Shown here piece by piece: positions 1 to 7,737 of a stretch of DNA of 64,000 nucleotides; position 1 is the first letter of the stretch; the number at the start of each line of letters is the position of its first letter. The notes under the pieces are model-generated. The model saw only the letters and a list, made by a program, of their open reading frames with translations. It made no database searches and was not told the origin of the DNA. A program made the translations under genes and the position numbers. Source of the DNA: Thermincola ferriacetica (GTDB lineage: Bacteria > Bacillota > Thermincolia > Thermincolales > Thermincolaceae); contig NZ_LGTE01000004.1 of assembly GCF_001263415.1 (NCBI RefSeq), forward strand, positions 92,514 to 156,513, written 5' to 3'.

Positions 1-101
1 ATTTAAAGAAAAATTTATCTATTATATGGTAGGAATTTTAACCTCAGACAAAGAATATAGAATTTTATAAATTATCAAATAATTCATGGAGGTGTTTGTT
101 C

Positions 102-854
102 ATGCAAGGAGGTAAAACCTTGCGGTACATCCTGGCAATACTTCTCATTGTCGCCGTGGCCGTTGTTTCAGGATGCGCCGTACAACAGCAAACGGCTGCC
201 CCAACGACCGAAAAAGAAAAGGCAGCGCCTGAACTCTATACCAGGGGAGAGGTAAAAACCGCCGAAGAGGCTAAACAACTGCTGGTCGAAGGTAATCAAA
301 GGTATGTTACAGGCAAGGTGCTGAACGACGACCTGAGCAGCAGCAAGCGGGAAGATCTGGTCAAAAAAGGCCAGCATCCCTTTGCCACCATACTGACCTG
401 CTCCGACTCCCGTGTTTCCCCCGAAATCCTGTTTGACCAGGGACTGGGCGATGTGTTTATCATCCGCACCGCAGGCAATGTTGTCGAGCCTGTAGATATC
501 GGAAGTATTGAATATGGCGTTGAGCACCTGCATACCCCTGTCCTGGTGGTTATGGGCCATTCCAACTGCGGCGCTGTTAAGGCAACAGTGGAAGCTGTTG
601 AAAAAGGCGATAAAATGGAAGGTAACATTGGGGCTATTCTCACTAAAATTAAGCCTTCTGTTGACAAGGTTAAAGCTGCTGGCGCTTCCGGTGACGACCT
701 TTTCAAAAATGCTGAGAATGAAAACATTAAAGCCGTCATAGCTGAAATTGAAGCCAAAAGCCCGGTGGTCAAAGAACTGGTTGAACAAGGGAAACTTAAA
801 ATTCTTGGCGCCAAGTACCACCTGGATACCGGCCAAGTTGAGTGGTTAGAATAA
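102..854 (+). CDS. Exported beta-class carbonic anhydrase lipoprotein
   Basis: This gene encodes a beta-class carbonic anhydrase (CO2 to bicarbonate) of 250 residues. The N-terminus has a hydrophobic stretch ending in a lipobox (VVSGC, Cys25), so the protein is predicted to be a lipoprotein anchored outside the membrane. After a Thr/Glu/Lys-rich linker comes the enzyme domain. The zinc ligands are visible: Cys100 and Asp102 in CSDSR, then His153 and Cys156 in GHSNCGA. The start is the ATG at 102, preceded by GGAGGTG at 88-94. A second good ribosome-binding site (AGGAGG, 107-112) lies inside the gene ahead of an in-frame TTG at 120, so a shorter form is possible. Most beta-class enzymes are cytoplasmic, so the export signal is notable. 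Downstream is a terminator, and the gene appears to stand alone. Confidence 0.93.
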   Translation: MQGGKTLRYILAILLIVAVAVVSGCAVQQQTAAPTTEKEKAAPELYTRGEVKTAEEAKQLLVEGNQRYVTGKVLNDDLSSSKREDLVKKGQHPFATILTCSDSRVSPEILFDQGLGDVFIIRTAGNVVEPVDIGSIEYGVEHLHTPVLVVMGHSNCGAVKATVEAVEKGDKMEGNIGAILTKIKPSVDKVKAAGASGDDLFKNAENENIKAVIAEIEAKSPVVKELVEQGKLKILGAKYHLDTGQVEWLE

Positions 855-878
855 TGTAAATATCTTCTTTTATTTGAT

Positions 879-915
879 AAGGCTTTGGGTAATTACCCCG
901 AGCCTTAAATTTTTG
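879..915 (+). terminator. Rho-independent terminator after the carbonic anhydrase gene
   Basis: An imperfect hairpin (AAGGCT..GGG, loop, CCC..AGCCTT) is followed by AAATTTTT. It lies 25 bases after the carbonic anhydrase stop codon. Confidence 0.7.
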
Positions 916-1052
916 GTCAATTAAACAGCAGGTTGCAGCATAATTTTGACTTTACCAAAAAATAGTAATTTGCTTTTGAACAATATATCACTACATTGAA
1001 TATAAATAGAATATTAATAATACAAAAAATTTTTAAAAGAGAAGGTGAACAC

Positions 1053-2624
1053 ATGTCCCTCGAAAAATTTGTTGACCCTCTGCCAATTCCAGGGATACTG
1101 AAACCGGTAGGTAAATTAAATGGCGTCGATTTCTATAGGGTTGCAATGAGAGAGTTTAAACAGAAACTGCACAGGGACTTACCTGAGACAACGGTCTGGG
1201 GTTATGAAGGAACTTATCCGGGCCCTACTTTTGAGGTCAGAAAGAACGTACCTATTAAAGTAAAATGGGAAAATAACCTGCCAGTGAACAGGCATCTCCT
1301 TCCGGTGGACAGTACGGTCCACGGAGCACAGCCTTCTAACCCCCTTGTACGCACTGTGGTACACCTCCACGGAGGAAATGTCCCTGATGAAAGCGATGGA
1401 TACCCGGAAGCCTGGTTCACAAACGGCTTTAAACAAACTGGACCTTTTTTCACTCAAAAGATTTATGACTACCCCAACGCCCAGCCGGCAACTACTTTAT
1501 GGTACCATGACCACGCCCTGGGTATAACCCGTCTTAATGTATACGCAGGGCTGGCTGGATTTTACCTAATCCGTGACGACTGTGAGGATCAGTTGAACCT
1601 CCCAAAAGGCAATTTTGAAATTCCCCTTGTAATTCAGGACAGGTCCTTTAACCCTGATGGGTCCCTCTTTTATCCAAGGCAGCCGGACCCGCCGCCCGAA
1701 GGGTTCCCGCCCGGTTTCCCGGACCCGTCAATAGTCCCTGAATTTTTTGGAGACACCATTCTTGTTAATGGTAAAGTCTGGCCTTTTCTGGAGGTTGAAC
1801 CGAGGAAGTACCGTTTCCGCCTACTGAACGGTTCCAATTCCCGTTTTTACAGGATGAAGCTCACTTCCGGACAGCCCTTTATCCAGATAGGTACTGATCA
1901 GGGCTTCCTCAAAAAGCCTGTAATTACCAATGAAATCACCCTCGGTCCGGGAGAAAGAGCAGATGTTGTTCTTGATTTTACTGCCTTTACAGGCCAAAAT
2001 ATCATTCTTACCAATGATGCGCCATCACCTTTCCCAAATGGAGACCCTGTTGATCCCAACACCGACCCAGTAGGTCAGCTAATGCAGTTCAGGGTTAATC
2101 TGCCCTTATCGGAGCCGGATACCAGCATTGTACCCTCGCGCTTATGTTCGCTACCCAGGTTAAAGGAAGAAATGGCTGGTGTGGTAAGGGATCAAACGCT
2201 GGTAGAGAGTGCCGATGAATTTGGCCGGCTGCTCCTACTGCTCGAAGGCTTGCGTTGGTCTGACCCTATTACCGATGAGCCGGAATTGGGAAATATTGAA
2301 ATATGGCGGTTGATCAACACGACCCCGGATACCCACCCCATCCACCTGCACCTGGTCCGTTTCCTGATTCTTGACCGCCAACCCTTTGATGTAAAAAGGT
2401 TTCAAGAGACCGGCGAGATTGTATTTACCGGGCCGGCTGAACCCCCTGATCCAACGGAAAGGGGCTGGAAAGATACAGTTCGGGCTAACCCGGGAGAAGT
2501 TACCAGGATTATTATACGATTTGCTTCTTTTACCGGCATCTTCCCATGGCACTGCCACATTTTAGAACATGAAGATAATGAAATGATGAGACCTTACGAA
2601 GTAGTAGCGGAGGAAGAAGAGTAA
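1053..2624 (+). CDS. CotA-like multicopper oxidase (laccase/bilirubin oxidase type)
   Basis: This 523-residue protein resembles Bacillus subtilis CotA, the spore-coat laccase, along its whole length. It starts with the same type of sequence (MSLEKFVDPLPIPG). Copper-binding motifs are present: HLHGG, WYHDH, the C-terminal HPIHLH, and HCHILEHEDNEMM, which carries the type 1 copper ligands and the axial Met. The enzyme oxidises phenolic or pigment substrates with O2. There is no signal peptide, as in CotA, so spore-coat assembly from the mother cell is a fair inference. The chosen ATG at 1053 follows GAAGGTGA at 1041-1048; an upstream in-frame extension to 996 lacks a good ribosome-binding site. 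No other spore-coat gene is adjacent. Confidence 0.93.
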   Translation: MSLEKFVDPLPIPGILKPVGKLNGVDFYRVAMREFKQKLHRDLPETTVWGYEGTYPGPTFEVRKNVPIKVKWENNLPVNRHLLPVDSTVHGAQPSNPLVRTVVHLHGGNVPDESDGYPEAWFTNGFKQTGPFFTQKIYDYPNAQPATTLWYHDHALGITRLNVYAGLAGFYLIRDDCEDQLNLPKGNFEIPLVIQDRSFNPDGSLFYPRQPDPPPEGFPPGFPDPSIVPEFFGDTILVNGKVWPFLEVEPRKYRFRLLNGSNSRFYRMKLTSGQPFIQIGTDQGFLKKPVITNEITLGPGERADVVLDFTAFTGQNIILTNDAPSPFPNGDPVDPNTDPVGQLMQFRVNLPLSEPDTSIVPSRLCSLPRLKEEMAGVVRDQTLVESADEFGRLLLLLEGLRWSDPITDEPELGNIEIWRLINTTPDTHPIHLHLVRFLILDRQPFDVKRFQETGEIVFTGPAEPPDPTERGWKDTVRANPGEVTRIIIRFASFTGIFPWHCHILEHEDNEMMRPYEVVAEEEE

Positions 2625-2790
2625 GATAATTACTTGCGATGCCGGCTTTACCTTGTTTTATTTTCCACACCCACAATTCTTAAAGGATTTTAAGGATTTG
2701 CGTCGTAAATACTTTATTATGGCTGAAGGTATTAGAAAATTGTTTTTCGCTTTTATAATAATATCTGTATATAATTTTAGAGGAGGATTT

Positions 2791-3468
2791 ATGGAAAAAG
2801 CGGTAGTTTTGCTCTCTGGAGGACTGGACTCAACAGTTTGCATGAGCGTGGCTCAAAAACAAGGTTACGGGCTCTACCCGATCAGTTTTCTATATGGCCA
2901 AAGGCATTCCAGGGAAATTGAATGTGCAAAAAAAGTTGCTGAGTATTATCAAGTAAAAAAGCACCTCATTATTACCACCAATATGGACTCCATCGGCGGC
3001 AGTGCACTTACCGCCAACATAGATGTACCCGAGGGAGACGAAAACAGGTCCGAAATACCGGTGACCTATGTACCGGCCCGTAACCTGATTTTCTTAAGTT
3101 ACGCCCTGGGATATGCGGAAGTAATCGGTGCGGAAAAAATCTTTATTGGTGTTAACGCTGTAGATTATTCAGGTTATCCTGACTGCCGGTCCGAATTCAT
3201 TGAAAGGTTCCAGCAGTTAGCCGATTATTCAACCAAAGCAGCAACCCAGGACAAAAGAGAAATTAAAATTGAGGCCCCATTACTAAACCTGACCAAAGCT
3301 GAGATTGTGAAACTGGGAGTAGCTAATAAAGCGCCGTTGGAATTGACCACCAGTTGCTACCGCGGCGGGGAAAAGGCATGTGGAAGATGCGACAGTTGCC
3401 TGTTGAGGTTGAAAGGTTTCAAAGAAGCCGGCTTAAAAGACCCAATTTCTTATGAAGAATTGTTATAA
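2791..3468 (+). CDS. queC: 7-cyano-7-deazaguanine synthase
   Basis: QueC makes preQ0 from 7-carboxy-7-deazaguanine, ammonia and ATP, in the queuosine tRNA-modification pathway. The protein has 225 residues. It has the PP-loop SGGLDST at residues 9-15 and, near the C-terminus, the zinc-binding Cys cluster (CYRGGEKACGRCDSC). The start is the ATG at 2791, placed by AGGAGG at 2781-2786; the open frame continues upstream to 2653 without a credible start. The stop overlaps the open frame of the next gene, a likely queuosine-precursor transporter, so the two are probably co-transcribed. No preQ1 riboswitch could be recognised upstream. Other queuosine genes (queD, queE, queF, tgt) are not in the window. 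Confidence 0.95.
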   Translation: MEKAVVLLSGGLDSTVCMSVAQKQGYGLYPISFLYGQRHSREIECAKKVAEYYQVKKHLIITTNMDSIGGSALTANIDVPEGDENRSEIPVTYVPARNLIFLSYALGYAEVIGAEKIFIGVNAVDYSGYPDCRSEFIERFQQLADYSTKAATQDKREIKIEAPLLNLTKAEIVKLGVANKAPLELTTSCYRGGEKACGRCDSCLLRLKGFKEAGLKDPISYEELL

Positions 3469-3493
3469 CCTTTTAGGAGGTAAGCAAAAAGAA

Positions 3494-4177
3494 ATGAGCA
3501 ATCGGATAAACATGGACACCGGCAGTCCCTTTAACAAATTCACCGTCATTACTTCCCTGTATATTATCCTGCTGATTATTTCCAACTTGATGGCCACCAA
3601 ACTGGTGACCTTCTGGGGTATGGTCCTTCCGGCTGCCGTCATAGCCTATCCCCTCTGTTTTATGACGGGTGACGTTTTGACAGAAGTCTGGGGTTATAAG
3701 ACGGCTAAAAAAGTAATCTGGCTGGGCTTTTTTGCCAACTTCCTGCTGGTCGTCTGGACCAATATAGGAGTTTACATGCCCTACCCCGATTTCTGGCAGG
3801 GCCAGGAACATTATAAATTTATCTTTAACGCGGTGCCCAGGATTACCCTGGCAAGTTTCGCAGGTTATATTTTCGGCGAACTGACTAACTCCTGGTCCCT
3901 GGAGTTTATCAAGAAATTTACCGGCGAACGCTTTTTGTTTATTCGCACTATAGGCTCAAGTGTCATAGGGCAGGTTTTAGACACTTTGTTCTTCTTTACC
4001 ATTGGTTTCTATGGCACTGTGCCCAATAAAGTGCTGGTCACCATGATAGTTACTCAATATCTTTTCAAAGTGGCCTGCGAAGCCCTGGGCGGAACGCCAC
4101 TGGCCTATATGCTGGTGAAGTGGGCAAAGAAGGATAACAGTGTAACGCCTCCGGGCAGTTTGTCCAATTGTATATAA
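3494..4177 (+). CDS. Queuosine precursor transporter, YhhQ/VUT family
   Basis: This 227-residue membrane protein belongs to the YhhQ (COG1738) family, whose characterised members import queuosine precursors such as preQ0. About six hydrophobic segments are visible. Acidic and Trp residues lie in family-typical places (FMTGDVLTEVWGY, GYIFGELTNSW). The ATG at 3494 follows AGGAGG at 3475-3480 with a rather long spacing of 13 bases; the upstream in-frame ATG at 3452 lies inside queC and has no ribosome-binding site. Location directly after queC supports a role in supplying or salvaging deazapurines. Pairing synthesis with uptake is common. Confidence 0.88.
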   Translation: MSNRINMDTGSPFNKFTVITSLYIILLIISNLMATKLVTFWGMVLPAAVIAYPLCFMTGDVLTEVWGYKTAKKVIWLGFFANFLLVVWTNIGVYMPYPDFWQGQEHYKFIFNAVPRITLASFAGYIFGELTNSWSLEFIKKFTGERFLFIRTIGSSVIGQVLDTLFFFTIGFYGTVPNKVLVTMIVTQYLFKVACEALGGTPLAYMLVKWAKKDNSVTPPGSLSNCI

Positions 4178-4263
4178 CTGTAGTTACTCCGACTTTGGTC
4201 AAGAAAAATGCTTCTGGCAAGAATAATATGAACCCCATACCTAAACTTTTTTCATTGAATTGC

Positions 4264-4292
4264 TTGCTTTTGTTCCGGAAATATGTTATTGT
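4264..4292 (+). promoter_or_regulatory. Candidate sigma-A promoter for the cold-shock gene
   Basis: TTGCTT (4264-4269) and TATTGT (4287-4292) are separated by 17 bases. Transcription from here would give a leader of about 115 bases before the cold-shock start codon. A long leader is typical of cspA-type mRNAs, where it controls translation by temperature. No gene is supported in 4178-4414; the small open frame there looks random. Confidence 0.45.
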
Positions 4293-4414
4293 TAATACAC
4301 GTGTTAAAGAGTTTGAAACACAAACCGTTTTTGGCCTCTTGTTTCTGCAGGATTGGACAAAAGGATTTTGGGTTTTGACTTTTTGATCAGTCTTGTTGAA
4401 AAGGAGGTTACGTG

Positions 4415-4612
4415 ATGGAAGGTACAGTAAAATGGTTTAACGCCGAGAAAGGCTTTGGTTTTATCGAAACTAGCAACGGCAGCGACGTGTTTGTTCATTT
4501 TTCAGCTATTCAGAACGAGGGATTTAAAACTCTTGAAGAAGGCGAAAAGGTTTTCTTCGATATCGTTCAGGGTAATCGTGGGCCGCAGGCTGCCAACGTT
4601 GTCCGCAAGTAA
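4415..4612 (+). CDS. Cold-shock protein, CspA/CspB family
   Basis: This is a 65-residue single cold-shock domain that binds single-stranded RNA and DNA and acts as an RNA chaperone. RNP-1 (KGFGFIE) and RNP-2 (DVFVHFSAI) are both present. The ATG at 4415 is chosen over the adjacent GTG at 4412 because AAGGAGG (4401-4407) is well spaced and the protein then starts MEGTVKWFN like its relatives. The gene is a single-gene unit with its own promoter candidate and terminator. Confidence 0.96.
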   Translation: MEGTVKWFNAEKGFGFIETSNGSDVFVHFSAIQNEGFKTLEEGEKVFFDIVQGNRGPQAANVVRK

Positions 4613-4628
4613 TTCGGAGATACGTCAG

Positions 4629-4665
4629 GGGGTGTTCTCAAAGAGAACACCCCTTCAGATTTTAG
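4629..4665 (+). terminator. Strong terminator after the cold-shock gene
   Basis: An 11-bp perfect stem (GGGGTGTTCTC at 4629-4639, GAGAACACCCC at 4643-4653) has a 3-base AAA loop, followed by TTCAGATTTT. It lies 16 bases after the stop codon. Confidence 0.85.
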
Positions 4666-4738
4666 ACAAAGTCAAATTAGCACGATTGAGGGGAGCTTAA
4701 ATGATTCCTCCGCTCCAATATTTTCAGGCCGGTCTATA

Positions 4739-5095
4739 GGAGGGGTGGGTGGGCTCTCCGTTACCACGGAGCTTTATGCTGCAAAACCTGGCCAAGAAGG
4801 CTATAACTGCTGGGGAGGTGAAACAATTGTTGCTCCGAGGTTACGGGCGGAGACAGTGTAAAACTCCGTTCAGTTGAAATCGCTGAACCCGGCCAAATCG
4901 CCGTCCATGGCTCGTGGCCGGGTTTCCGGCGTCCGTGCCGGAAACAGCGATTTCAAGCCCTCACTATCGTAAACACTGTCTACCCGCCCTTCACCAAGTC
5001 GCAACTTATTGTTTTACCTCCCCAGCGGCACATTTTTGCAGTGCAGCACCCTTCGCCATCTTCAAACATGCGGGAACCTTCTTTGCAGTCTTTTC
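4739..5095. repeat. Nested quasi-palindromic repeat element, copy 1
   Basis: This non-coding element recurs at 51632-51980. Its core (4809-5026) can fold into nested stems. The outer arm GCTGGGGAGGTGAAACAAT (4809-4827) pairs with 5008-5026. GTTGC (4829) pairs with GCAAC (5001). GGGCGGAGACAGTGT (4845-4859) pairs with 4973-4989. GAAATCGCTG (4876-4885) pairs with 4945-4954. Two apical hairpins sit inside: CCCGGCCA/TGGCCGGG (4888/4915) and TTTCCGGC/GCCGGAAA (4923/4937). A G-rich motif (GGAGGGGTGGGTGGG, 4739-4753) lies at the left edge and is also shared with copy 2. The right arm overlaps the last codons of the thioesterase gene. It could be a structured RNA, a miniature mobile element or a folded-DNA substrate; function unknown. 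Confidence 0.8.
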
Positions 5096-5577
5096 TTTCT
5101 TCTCTCTTCCGCCTCTCTGCAGGCCTTCATCTCCTCTTCCGTTTCCGGTACCAACGGCGGCACCTTTTTCGGTCGGCCGTTCTCATCGAGAGCGACAAAG
5201 GTAAAATAAGCTTCGTTGGTCAGAATCACATTCCCGGAAATCGTATTCTCGGCATACGCGCGAACGATAACTTCCATGGAAGTATTCCCAACCCAGGTCA
5301 ATTTCGCCTTTAGGACCACCATTTCACCCTGCCGGACGGGATGCCTGAAATCAAGGCTGTCGACAGCCACTGTAGCCACAATGCTGTTAGCGTGTCTGGA
5401 AGCGGCCATAGCCCCGGCCAGGTCCATCCAGTGCATCAATCGGCCGCCCAGCAGGTTGCCCAACAAATTAGTATCGTTGGGGAGGACCAGCTCTGTGGTC
5501 TGAACTTCGGAAGCTCTCGGCGGTTTACCCTTTAACGATTCCTCACTGACTCCGTTTAACTTTTCAATCAATTGCAT
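5062..5577 (-). CDS. Acyl-CoA thioesterase, hot-dog fold (YkhA/BACH-like)
   Basis: This 171-residue single hot-dog domain hydrolyses acyl-CoA thioesters in the cytoplasm. The family pattern is visible: NLLGNLLGGRLMHWMDLAGAMAA followed by a conserved HANS..TVAVDSLDF segment and VRAYAEN. The C-terminus ends in a strongly basic tail (ERRKKRLQRRF). The start is the ATG at 5577, preceded by GGAGC. The last codons and the stop lie inside one arm of the repeat element. A related arm appears at 51.7 kb without the gene, so the basic tail may partly be encoded by the repeat. The natural acyl substrate cannot be read from sequence. Confidence 0.88.
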   Translation of the reverse strand: MQLIEKLNGVSEESLKGKPPRASEVQTTELVLPNDTNLLGNLLGGRLMHWMDLAGAMAASRHANSIVATVAVDSLDFRHPVRQGEMVVLKAKLTWVGNTSMEVIVRAYAENTISGNVILTNEAYFTFVALDENGRPKKVPPLVPETEEEMKACREAEERRKKRLQRRFPHV

Positions 5578-5858
5578 TGCTCCTTTTTTCTTTAATTGAC
5601 ACTAAAATTGAACATATACTTTGATTGAACCAGTCTGTTTTAGTTTATCTGGCTATACCTTATTGTATGCCGTTCTTTGTTGTTCAGCTCCTGAAAGTCC
5701 AGTTTATCGCCACGAATGGCTACGCGGTATTATTGTGAGGACTGGCGATGGCATTAGGCGATGTGCTTGTCCGGCCAGAATAGAAGTATTAACTGCAAAA
5801 TGAATAACGGAATAACATACTTATGTAAATATTTGTATTAAATCAGGAGGTGTGCCTA

Positions 5859-6005
5859 ATGTCAGAAAGTACCATTCAAGTACAAAAGAGAGAACTAATT
5901 GACGGTTATCACGGAGTTCTTCCAATTGTCTTCTCCATAGCAGGTGAATCATACACATTAAGAAATAACTGGCATATTCTGCACATACGCATAAAGGTTT
6001 TTACT
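5859..6005 (+). pseudogene. Short open frame fused into an RHS relic
   Basis: An ATG with an excellent AGGAGG site (5846-5851) starts a 48-codon frame of no recognised family. Its last residues are read from the antisense of the RHS relic that begins near 5958, so it looks like the N-terminal stump of a gene cut off by rearrangement. The preceding stretch 5578-5858 shows nothing else I can assign. Confidence 0.4.
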
Positions 6006-6200
6006 TAACGGACTTCCCAAGCTACCCCAATAACTATCCCTACTCAAGAACCTCCCCGTCTCCGGCTCATAATACCTCGCCCGCAGGTACAGCAAGTTGG
6101 CCCGCTGCTATGCCTCTACTATACCACCGTTATTCCCAGCGCCATTACCGCCTTTGGACATTAACATGTACATCAGAGCCGCCTGTAACCTCTTTATCAG
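5958..6200 (-). pseudogene. RHS core and linker remnant
   Basis: On the minus strand, 6200-6111 encodes a segment (ALMYMLMSKGGNGAGNNGG) matching the Gly-rich linker of the large RHS protein. It is joined by an in-frame TAG (6108-6110) to 6107-5961, which encodes the conserved end of an RHS core (NLLYLRARYYEPETGRF, then LSKNLYAYV). In the intact gene these two parts are about 640 bases apart (12.66-12.72 kb and 11.90-12.02 kb), so the relic has suffered an internal deletion. It ends just before the place where a toxin domain would begin. It indicates that a second RHS gene or displaced RHS cassette once lay here. Confidence 0.85.
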
Positions 6201-6346
6201 GTGAACAATTAATGGGGAGGCGTTACTTTCTGCCTCCCTATTTACTAGATTTTGTACTTTTTTCTTTAATAATGCGAGGACCCATAACCTTACTACAAAT
6301 AACATTTACTTCTTCCCCTTACTTTTCCTCTTTATCATAGCTTTTC

Positions 6347-6802
6347 CTACTTTTTCTCCTGCAACCAATTAATAATTAGTCTAACGAAACCAGCTTTCTG
6401 AACAATAAACACAGTTACATTGACTAGTGGAATAGAGGAAAATAATAGAAGTCCATATGCAACCCAGTCATAACCTTTTTTAAAACAGTATATGCCCGAA
6501 GATAATAAAATTAGAGAGAGCAAAGTAGCTATTAAAACTACTATTTTAAAAGAGGAAACTCTTGAAAAACTATAAACTAATACCATAGCAAAGACGGCAG
6601 CCAATAAGTTGTATCCAATTACCTCTACTTGATAAATACCTTCAATCGGATCTCTCCCAAAAATAAATGTTAGAAATAAAATACACATGAGTAACAAGGT
6701 ATTTTCTTTGAAGGATAGCTTTGGTTTTTGAAGTTTATAGATCGCTGGAAGGCTCATAATAATCCCTTTAGTTAAGAAATAAAATATCCAAAACGTAACC
6801 AT
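6347..6802 (-). CDS. Small membrane protein downstream of the phospholipase; immunity candidate
   Basis: This 151-residue protein has about four hydrophobic segments and belongs to no family I recognise. A good ribosome-binding site (GGAGGAAAGG) precedes the ATG at 6802, 30 bases after the phospholipase C gene in the same direction. The base composition is AT-rich compared with neighbouring housekeeping genes, as usual for accessory genes. Pairing of a membrane protein with a membrane-attacking enzyme inside an RHS locus suggests an immunity role, but this is inference only. Confidence 0.55.
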   Translation of the reverse strand: MVTFWIFYFLTKGIIMSLPAIYKLQKPKLSFKENTLLLMCILFLTFIFGRDPIEGIYQVEVIGYNLLAAVFAMVLVYSFSRVSSFKIVVLIATLLSLILLSSGIYCFKKGYDWVAYGLLLFSSIPLVNVTVFIVQKAGFVRLIINWLQEKK

Positions 6803-6832
6803 TGCCTTTCCTCCAATATTTTTATTTAGTTT

Positions 6833-7546
6833 TTATTTTGGAGCTATTTTCTGCTTTGCAAAGAAATAGGCTAGAAGTTTAGCACTGTCTACTTGTGATT
6901 GTTTTAATGTAATTCTAATCACTTTATGCCACCATTCCGGATTTAAGCTATGTTGCGCTACATCTGTTCTATCATCTAGCACATAAGCATATCGGCTTGA
7001 TTGCACGGCTACGCTGTGGCCAAAGTCCTCTAAATTTTTTAATCCATAATATATTTTAGTTTTAGCTATTGATAATTCTTTTTCAAAATTATTCTTATAC
7101 CAATCTGCATCCTCTTCAAACTCTGAATGTGCAGTAATCGGAGCTATGTTATTGGATGCATGCGCGGGATTGCCCAAATCTTGTAAATAATGTAACGAAA
7201 ACCCTAAATTATAGAAAGCATAATGTTTATTCTTATTAAAGAGACCCACAGCCTTTTCAAAAAAGTTTTTCATCCTTTTTAGAGCTGTATCCGTACCACC
7301 AACGTAATTCTTTTTAGTTTTTGGACTATAAAAGTGTCCAGTGTATGCACCTTGCCCCTTATCAGCGTCGTCTACACCTTTATACAACCAATAACTATAT
7401 TTTTGCGCAGTATTGTACCATTTTGTTAGCCCATCTTTTTTGAGTTTTTCTACAGCTCTAATTGCTATCCACCTATGGGTGCTCTCTGAAACTTGATATG
7501 GTGTCCAATCCAAAATAGAAGGAGGGTCAGAAGTTGTCGCTTCCAA
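6833..7546 (-). pseudogene. Zinc-dependent phospholipase C, 5' end lost to transposon
   Basis: The frame encodes a domain like Bacillus cereus phosphatidylcholine-hydrolysing PLC. In frame numbering, Trp14, His24, Asp62, His71, His119, Asp123, His129, His140 and Glu144 fall where the trinuclear zinc ligands are expected (SLHYLQDLGNPAHAS, HSEFEED). The family is normally secreted and its mature form begins at the Trp, whose amino group binds zinc. Here the residues before Trp14 are short, and the TTG at 7546 lies inside the terminal repeat of the transposon (7535-10857). The signal peptide or an upstream fusion partner is therefore missing. The catalytic part is intact. It was either a secreted PLC or the toxic tip of an RHS protein; the RHS relic next door fits the latter, without proof. 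Confidence 0.75.
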
Positions 7547-7560
7547 ATTTCTATGTCAGT
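7535..7560 (+). repeat. Left terminal inverted repeat of the transposon
   Basis: TGTCGCTTCC is followed 9 bases later by TGTCAGT. The right end has the same two blocks with a 10-base gap. The transposon-internal leader 7561-7737 before the first gene contains a small hairpin (CCTATC/GATAGG near 7617) and no other feature I can assign. Confidence 0.8.
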
Positions 7561-7737
7561 AAAAAGAGCTTTTTTTTAAAATTATTTGACACAAAATCGT
7601 TTGTCCGATATATTAGTCCTATCGGTCGATAGGGCTGTTTTTATGCCTGAAAAATAGATAAGACCTTTACGGGCTGTGTTGTTTGCCGACGCCACTCCCG
7701 CAAAGGTCCCCCAACACCCCCAATTGAGGGGATATCA

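Noticed and set aside
168..836. Long minus-strand open frame opposite the carbonic anhydrase
   Set aside because: It is a shadow of the carbonic anhydrase gene; it has no ribosome-binding site and no family similarity.
2625..2790. Possible preQ1 riboswitch before queC
   Set aside because: No preQ1-I or preQ1-II consensus could be found in the 166-base leader.
4168..4386. 72-codon frame before the cold-shock gene
   Set aside because: It has no ribosome-binding site, ends in the cold-shock leader and has random composition.
4914..5313. Several short plus-strand frames across the repeat and thioesterase
   Set aside because: They are antisense to the thioesterase or lie in the hairpin-rich repeat, and share no recognised domain.
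5621..5803. 60-codon frame after the thioesterase gene
   Set aside because: It has no ribosome-binding site and a Cys-rich random composition; no family was recognised.
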